In this document: piece after piece, positions 59,507 through 64,000 of the stretch
How positions within the stretch are numbered: position 1 is the stretch's first letter
Layout of the letters: each line of letters starts with the position of its first letter
Assembly (NCBI GenBank): GCA_031553005.1
Contig: JAVBMA010000007.1
Location: forward strand, 1-64,000
Direction of reading: 5' to 3'
Length of the DNA stretch: 64,000 bases
From: RGIG9379 sp031553005
GTDB lineage: Bacteria; Bacteroidota; Bacteroidia; Bacteroidales; Paludibacteraceae
Translations under genes and position numbers: made by a program
Notes under the pieces: generated by a model
What the model saw: the letters and a program-made list of their open reading frames with translations, nothing else
Told to the model about the DNA's origin: nothing
Database searches by the model: none

Positions 59507-59541
59507 AGGAATCTGTTATCAAATCGATTTATTAAAACCCA

Positions 59542-59586
59542 AGAGACACGGAAACACGAAGTATGTTCCGTGTTCTCCGCGTCTCT
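59542..59586. repeat. Imperfect inverted repeat between mreB and mreC
   Basis: AGAGACACGGAAACACG (59542-59558) and CCGTGTTCTCCGCGTCTCT (59568-59586) are mostly complementary. The word core ACACGGAAACACGAAG is similar to the 32-bp hairpin at 4043-4117, suggesting one repeat family. Confidence 0.55.
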
Positions 59587-59628
59587 ATGCTTTATTTACT
59601 TTATCCTTGACCGGGCGCCAATATCTGA

Positions 59629-60648
59629 TTAGCGCATAAGGAATGAAAATCTGTCTACATTTTTAAGGGCAACACCTGTTCCGCGGGCAACTGCATGCAA
59701 CGGATCATCTGCAATATGGAACGGAATGCCTATTTTGTTTGTCAAACGTTTGTCTAATCCACGGAGTTGTGCTCCACCTCCTGCCAGCCATATACCTTTG
59801 GTTACGATATCGGCATACAATTCGGGCGGTGTTTGCTCCAATGCGCTCAATACAGCCGCTTCGATTTTCGATATGGACTTTTCAAGGCAATGGGCTATCT
59901 CCTGATAAGATACGGGAACTTCAACCGGAAGGGCTGTCATTTGGTTTGGCCCGCGAACAATATAGTCGTCCGGAGCATCATCCAAACTGGTCAATGCCGA
60001 TCCTACGTTTATTTTGATTAGCTCTGCCGTACGTTCTCCGACTTTTATATTGTGCTGACGGCGCATATATTCGATCACATCGGCTGTTAAATCGTCCCCG
60101 GCAATACGGATAGATTTATTCGATACGATTCCTCCGAGGGAGATAACCGCAATTTCTGTTGTTCCACCACCGATATCAACGATCATGTTACCTTCCGGAG
60201 CTTCTACATCGATACCAATACCGATAGCTGCCGCCATTGGTTCGTAAATCATATAAACCTCGCGTCCTCCGGCATGTTCGGAAGAGTCACGTACAGCCCT
60301 GATTTCAACTTCGGTACTTCCCGAAGGTATACAAACGACCATTTTGAGGGAAGGTGAAAACCATCTGTTGCCGGATGAGGCCATTTTGATCATGCCCCGC
60401 AACATTTGTTCGGCAGCGTAGAAGTCAGCAATAACACCATCGCGCAACGGACGTACCGTGCGTATATTCTCATGTGTTTTACCGTGCATCTGGCGTGCCT
60501 TATCCCCGATGGCAATCATCTTGTCCGTACGGCGGTCAAGGGCAACCACGGAAGGCTCGTCTACAACAATCTTATCGTTATGGATAATAATGGTGTTAGC
60601 TGTCCCGAGGTCAATTGCTATTTCTTGAGTGAATGAAAATAATCCCAT
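59629..60648 (-). CDS. mreB: Rod-shape determining protein MreB (actin homologue)
   Basis: 339 residues. Actin-fold ATPase that guides cell-wall synthesis. Phosphate 1 loop IDLGTANTIIIH, phosphate 2 region MIVDIGGGTTEIAVISLGG, adenosine region IWLAGGGAQLRGLD; DRRTDKMIAIGDKA and GDDLTADVIEYMRRQHN are also family-typical. First gene of the mreB-mreC-mreD-mrdA-rodA cell-shape operon on the minus strand. Confidence 0.97.
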   Translation of the reverse strand: MGLFSFTQEIAIDLGTANTIIIHNDKIVVDEPSVVALDRRTDKMIAIGDKARQMHGKTHENIRTVRPLRDGVIADFYAAEQMLRGMIKMASSGNRWFSPSLKMVVCIPSGSTEVEIRAVRDSSEHAGGREVYMIYEPMAAAIGIGIDVEAPEGNMIVDIGGGTTEIAVISLGGIVSNKSIRIAGDDLTADVIEYMRRQHNIKVGERTAELIKINVGSALTSLDDAPDDYIVRGPNQMTALPVEVPVSYQEIAHCLEKSISKIEAAVLSALEQTPPELYADIVTKGIWLAGGGAQLRGLDKRLTNKIGIPFHIADDPLHAVARGTGVALKNVDRFSFLMR

Positions 60649-60660
60649 ATTTGATTAGGT

Positions 60661-60796
60661 GAAAGGTGAAAAGTGAAAGGTGAAAATTAATTAAGAGAGG
60701 TAAATGGGTGAAAAAATTGGAAGAATTCAGGATATAATGTCCGATTCTCCGGAGTTTTTCAACATACTTTTCACTTTTCAACTTTCACTTTTCAAC
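60661..60796. repeat. Facing heptanucleotide arrays between mreB and purH
   Basis: GGTGAAA/AGTGAAA units (about 60660-60688) face CTTTTCA/ACTTTCA units (about 60767-60796). Both have 7-base spacing and are mutual complements. The purH stop lies 8 bases beyond the second array. Confidence 0.65.
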
Positions 60797-60803
60797 TTTA
60801 TAA

Positions 60804-62327
60804 TTAGTGTTTAAAATGTCTGAAACCTGTCATTACCATTGCCACTTGATTGGCATTGCAATAGTCGATTGAATCTTGGTCTTTAATAGAACCTCCCGGT
60901 TGAACTACTGCTGAAATGCCTGCGTTCTTAGCAATCTCAACACAGTCGGCAAATGGGAAAAAGGCATCTGATGCCATCACTGCATCTTTCAGATCCATGT
61001 CAAAAGAGGCTGCTTTTTCAATGGCGTGTTTCAACGCATCTACACGTGATGTTTGCCCTACTCCGCTTGCACATAGTTGTTTGTTTTTCGCCAATACGAT
61101 AGCATTCGATTTGGAATGTTTTACGATTTTGTTGGCAAAAATCATGTCTTCAATTTCTCCTGCTGTCGGATTTTCTTCGGTAACAATTTTAAAGTCTTCG
61201 GCAGTTTCTGTCTTCAGGTCTTTATCTTGCACCAAAAATCCGTTCAGCAAGGAGCGAACTTGTTTGGCTGGTAATTTTGTATCTTTTTGAACCAGAATAA
61301 TACGGTTCTTCTTTTGTGTAAGGATTTCCAATGCATCCAAATCATAATCGGGAGCAATGATTACTTCAAAGAAAAGTTTGTTAATCTCTTCGGCAGTCTC
61401 TTTATCAACAACAGCATTGGTGATAAGAACTCCTCCGAATGCAGAAACAGGATCGCCTGCAAGTGCGTCTTTCCATGCATCAACCAATTTGGAACGGGAA
61501 GCTACTCCGCATGCGTTGTTGTGCTTAAGAATGGCAAAAGTAATATCCTCAAAATCGGCAATAAGATTAACTGCTGCATCGATATCGAGCAAATTGTTGT
61601 ATGAGATTTCTTTTCCTTGCAATTGTTCGAACATATCTTCAAAGTTGCCATAGAACAATCCCTTTTGATGCGGATTTTCTCCGTAACGAAGGGCTTTCAT
61701 ATTGTTGGCTGTGCAACGAAGGGCAGAACCTTCCTCTCCGTCGAAATAATTGAATATAGCTGAGTCGTAGTGTGAAGAAACGGCAAAAGCTTCTTTAGCA
61801 AACCATTTGCGGGTTTCAAGGGAAGTTTCGGCTCCCTGTTCGTTCAATATATCCAAAAGCGGTTCGTATTGTGCTTGAGAAGCTACGATAACCACGTCTT
61901 TGAAATTTTTAGCAGCAGCCCTGATTAGGGAGATACCGCCTATATCTATTTTTTCTATGATATCTTGTTCTTCAGCGCCTGATGCAACTGTATCTTCAAA
62001 CGGATACAAATCGACAATAACTAAATCGATCTCGGGGATTTCATATTCGGATAGCTGAGCCAAATCTTTAGGATTTTCGCGTCTGCCGAGAATACCTCCG
62101 AAAACTTTCGGATGCAATGTTTTTACTCTTCCTCCAAGAATAGAAGGATAACCGGTAAGTGATTCGACAGATTGACAAGGGATGCCAAGCGACTCAATAA
62201 ACGTTTGGGTTCCACCTGTTGAGATAAAATTCACCCCTTCTGCATGTAATTTTTTAATAATTTCGTCCAATTTATCCTTGTGATAAACAGAGACTAATGC
62301 GTTTTTAATTTTTTTAGAATCAGCCAT
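60804..62327 (-). CDS. purH: Bifunctional AICAR transformylase/IMP cyclohydrolase
   Basis: Last two steps of purine synthesis. 507 residues: IMP cyclohydrolase domain from NALVSVYHKDKLDEIIKKL, with FISTGGTQTFIESLGI, GGRVKTLHPKVFGGIL and DLVIVDLYPFEDTVA; AICAR transformylase domain with LRYGENPHQKG, KHNNACGVASR (catalytic Lys-His), DPVSAFGGV, and the C-terminal DAFFPFADCVEIAKNAGISAVVQPGGSIKDQDSI. A -7 box TATTTTTG on the minus strand lies at 62362-62355. Confidence 0.97.
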   Translation of the reverse strand: MADSKKIKNALVSVYHKDKLDEIIKKLHAEGVNFISTGGTQTFIESLGIPCQSVESLTGYPSILGGRVKTLHPKVFGGILGRRENPKDLAQLSEYEIPEIDLVIVDLYPFEDTVASGAEEQDIIEKIDIGGISLIRAAAKNFKDVVIVASQAQYEPLLDILNEQGAETSLETRKWFAKEAFAVSSHYDSAIFNYFDGEEGSALRCTANNMKALRYGENPHQKGLFYGNFEDMFEQLQGKEISYNNLLDIDAAVNLIADFEDITFAILKHNNACGVASRSKLVDAWKDALAGDPVSAFGGVLITNAVVDKETAEEINKLFFEVIIAPDYDLDALEILTQKKNRIILVQKDTKLPAKQVRSLLNGFLVQDKDLKTETAEDFKIVTEENPTAGEIEDMIFANKIVKHSKSNAIVLAKNKQLCASGVGQTSRVDALKHAIEKAASFDMDLKDAVMASDAFFPFADCVEIAKNAGISAVVQPGGSIKDQDSIDYCNANQVAMVMTGFRHFKH

Positions 62328-62449
62328 TTAGTTATACCATTTTTTTGAATATTGCAAAAATATAAAATATAACTCGGTTTTAGAAATAAAATATAGCTTT
62401 TTATTACTAAAAAAACTTTTTGTTTATTTGATTTTTAGAGCGATAGGAT

Positions 62450-62477
62450 GTAGAGACGGGGCATGCCCCGTCTCTAC
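62450..62477. repeat. Perfect 28-bp palindrome
   Basis: GTAGAGACGGGGCATGCCCCGTCTCTAC is fully self-complementary: GTAGAGACGGGGCA followed by its reverse complement. GC-rich in an AT-rich gap between purH and the glycosyltransferase gene. Resembles dispersed palindromic repeats of the TAGAGAC...GTCTCTA type. It might also terminate the minus-strand glycosyltransferase transcript. Confidence 0.7.
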
Positions 62478-62490
62478 AATATGACATAAT

Positions 62491-63561
62491 TTACCATTTA
62501 TTTTTTCTGAAAATTCCGCTAAAAGCACTCCAAGCAATATAGAAAGGATAAATTGCAGCAACGGGAAGTACCCATTTCAAACACTTTTTCAGGCCAAAAA
62601 AGGGAGCAACGGTAGATAGAAAAAAGAAATCAACTAATGCTTTCCATAGGAAAACAAGCAGCAATAATTTAAATTTTGCGGTAAACAGCAGTAAAAGAAA
62701 AAAAACAGACAATCCCAATACGGTAAAAGCGGTAAGCAATACTGCAAAATCGCGATACCCCGGACTTTTGGATGCCCAACGCCGGCGTTGGTTTAAAAAA
62801 CCGGAAAGGGTAGGTTGGGCTTTTGTTGTAACAACCGCATCTGCCGATTTCAAAAAAGTAATTTTCTTTTTGGATTTTTTTGCGGATAATAACAGGAACA
62901 TATCATCTCCGGAAGCAAACTCCTGATGTTGCGCATGGGCGGCATCATCCCAGAGAGAGCGTTTGTAGGCGAGATTAGCTCCGTTGCACATAATCGGCAT
63001 ATCAATGCCTGCGGCTCCTGCTCCCGAGGCAACCAGACTCATAAACTCCAACGCCTGCATCTCTTCGAATGGAGAAGAGGATTCCATTTTTACAGCACCG
63101 ATAATAAATTCGCTCTTACTTTTTTCAAAATAGGCGGCAATCGTCTCAAGCCATTTTTCCGGAGGAATACAGTCGGCATCAATCTGCACAATGATTTCTC
63201 CGCTACTTATGGCGATTCCCTCTTTTAATGCACTTTTTTTCCCTTCGCCTTCTGCATTCACAATTCTAAAATTCGGATTTGCAACTATAAAACGGCGAAT
63301 AACGGATCCGGTTTCATCGGAAGAATGGTCATTTACAATTATGAGTTCGAAATTTTTGTATGATTGTTTTTCGATTGCAGACAATAAGCTGGGCAAATTG
63401 TCTTCTTCATTGCGGGCACAAACAATTACAGAGAGAAATGGCGTTTCTACCTTATTTTTTTTATCTACCGAAAACAAAGGAGTTTGCGTCCAGCCTTTTT
63501 CGAAAAGAATAATCAGGACGGTGTAGATAAGGAGGAATGATATGAAAATACCGGAGATCAA
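62491..63561 (-). CDS. Family 2 glycosyltransferase (processive, poly-GlcNAc synthase-like)
   Basis: 356 residues. An N-terminal membrane helix (GIFISFLLIYTVLIILF), a GT-A domain with SVIVCARNEEDNLPSLL, LIIVNDHSSDET, VQIDADCIPPEKW (DxD), and the Q-x-x-R-W motif in LNQRRRWASKS, then three C-terminal membrane helices. This is the plan of processive inverting synthases (cellulose, hyaluronan, poly-N-acetylglucosamine), though acceptor and sugar cannot be told. It stands between purH and aroA without other polysaccharide genes. Confidence 0.85.
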   Translation of the reverse strand: MISGIFISFLLIYTVLIILFEKGWTQTPLFSVDKKNKVETPFLSVIVCARNEEDNLPSLLSAIEKQSYKNFELIIVNDHSSDETGSVIRRFIVANPNFRIVNAEGEGKKSALKEGIAISSGEIIVQIDADCIPPEKWLETIAAYFEKSKSEFIIGAVKMESSSPFEEMQALEFMSLVASGAGAAGIDMPIMCNGANLAYKRSLWDDAAHAQHQEFASGDDMFLLLSAKKSKKKITFLKSADAVVTTKAQPTLSGFLNQRRRWASKSPGYRDFAVLLTAFTVLGLSVFFLLLLFTAKFKLLLLVFLWKALVDFFFLSTVAPFFGLKKCLKWVLPVAAIYPFYIAWSAFSGIFRKNKW

Positions 63562-63566
63562 GAAAT

Positions 63567-63651
63567 AGTGATTAGTGGTTAACGATTAGTGATTAGTGAT
63601 TAACGCGATAAAGTGATTTTATTAACCACTAATCACTAATCGTTAAGCACT
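63567..63651. repeat. Facing heptanucleotide arrays at the aroA 3' end
   Basis: GATTAGT/GGTTAAC/GATTAGT/GATTAGT/GATTAAC units (63567-63606) face TTAACCA/CTAATCA/CTAATCG units (63622-63651). The second array overlaps the aroA stop codon and encodes its last residues. Confidence 0.65.
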
Positions 63652-64000
63652 ATTTTAAGCCCTGCTGATTGCAAATCATCCCAGTAATTCGGATATGATT
63701 TTGTGACAACCATCGGATTTTCAATTTGTATATTTCCTGTTTTCAGGCATGCGGGAGCAAAAGCCATCGCCATGCGATGATCTTCGTATGTTTTTATAAC
63801 CGGAGCGGGATCGGTTTCACATCGTTTTCCGTTCCATTCAAGAATGCCTTCGGCGGGTTCTTCGAGCAAAAAGCCGAGTTTCTTACACTCATTTTGTAAT
63901 GCCTCGACACGGTTTGTCTCTTTTATTTTAAGGCTTTGTAATCCGGAAAAACGGAAAGGAACCTGCAAACAACAGCAGGTTACCACTACGGTTTGTGCCA
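63636..64000 (-). CDS. aroA: 3-phosphoshikimate 1-carboxyvinyltransferase, C-terminal part (5' end outside window)
   Basis: EPSP synthase of the shikimate pathway. The frame is open to base 64000, so the start lies beyond the window. Visible signatures: FSGLQSLKIKETNRVEAL (Lys-Ile-Lys-Glu-Thr-Asn-Arg, substrate-binding), TYEDHRMAMAFAPA (DHR), and KSYPNYWDDLQSAG. The last codons LND-stop coincide with a heptamer repeat array. Divergence from the more usual E. coli type is typical of Bacteroidota EPSPS. Confidence 0.9.
   Translation of the reverse strand, partial: AQTVVVTCCCLQVPFRFSGLQSLKIKETNRVEALQNECKKLGFLLEEPAEGILEWNGKRCETDPAPVIKTYEDHRMAMAFAPACLKTGNIQIENPMVVTKSYPNYWDDLQSAGLKIVLND

Overview
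The window is a chromosomal segment of an AT-rich Bacteroidota bacterium, most likely order Bacteroidales; the genus cannot be fixed from sequence alone. Four observations point there. The tmRNA tag reads GENNYALAA. Promoters follow the Bacteroidetes pattern TTTG-N19/20-TAnnTTTG rather than -35/-10, and Shine-Dalgarno sequences are mostly absent. Complex I has a fused NuoCD and no NuoEFG. Several lineage families are present: DUF4249, DUF3316, DUF2141, a TonB-dependent receptor with a carboxypeptidase-like domain, and ribosomal protein S16 with a long Ala/Glu/Lys tail. Most of the window is housekeeping, with small accessory insertions between conserved blocks.

Layout. 1-5300: end of rpsP, then a tight minus-strand set (AAA ATPase, small TOPRIM-like protein, cytosolic TolB-like propeller) preceded by a structured RNA with its own terminator, an RsmI-like methyltransferase and a THUMP-like methyltransferase. 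5300-13500: purU, tRNA-Ser(GCU), mltG, then a minus-strand run obgE-pgeF-radical SAM enzyme-four tandem TonB-C proteins with a cysteine-rich cytoplasmic head. 13700-20800: S41 peptidase lipoprotein with DUF3316, corA, rsmA, gtrA-like gene, tgt, lptF/G-like permease. 20900-27500: carboxyltransferase plus biotin carrier, aspartokinase, Uma2-type nuclease, pyruvate oxidase. 27900-39400: nuoA-B-CD-H-I-J-K-L-M-N, broken by two REP/MITE-like elements and an ORF6N gene with its own palindromes. 39500-44100: small membrane protein, EEP-family hydrolase, coiled-coil protein plus zapA, an RNase Y gene split by one in-frame stop, and tmRNA. 44600-54500: lipoproteins, TonB receptor/DUF4249 pair, a palindromic 42-bp tandem repeat, GlsB-like protein, flippase, ybeY, a degenerate arginase-fold protein, DUF2141, and a Rieske-like four-cysteine lipoprotein. 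54600-64000: rodA-mrdA-mreD-mreC-mreB cell-shape operon, purH, a family 2 glycosyltransferase and the 3' part of aroA.

How genes work together. MreBCD, RodA and PBP2 build the rod-shape elongation machine; MltG and PgeF act on the same peptidoglycan, and ZapA with its coiled-coil neighbour on division. The nuo block encodes a proton-pumping complex that must accept electrons from something other than NADH through NuoEFG. RsmA, RsmI-like, YbeY, ObgE and Tgt are translation maturation factors.

Most worth a second look: the in-frame TAA in RNase Y; the radical SAM/cysteine-rich TonB array; the ATPase/TOPRIM pair behind a structured RNA; the ORF6N gene inside the complex I operon with two hairpins that share a core and have different but complementary flanks; and a pervasive system of degenerate heptanucleotide arrays in intergenic regions, some of which supply the last codons of genes.
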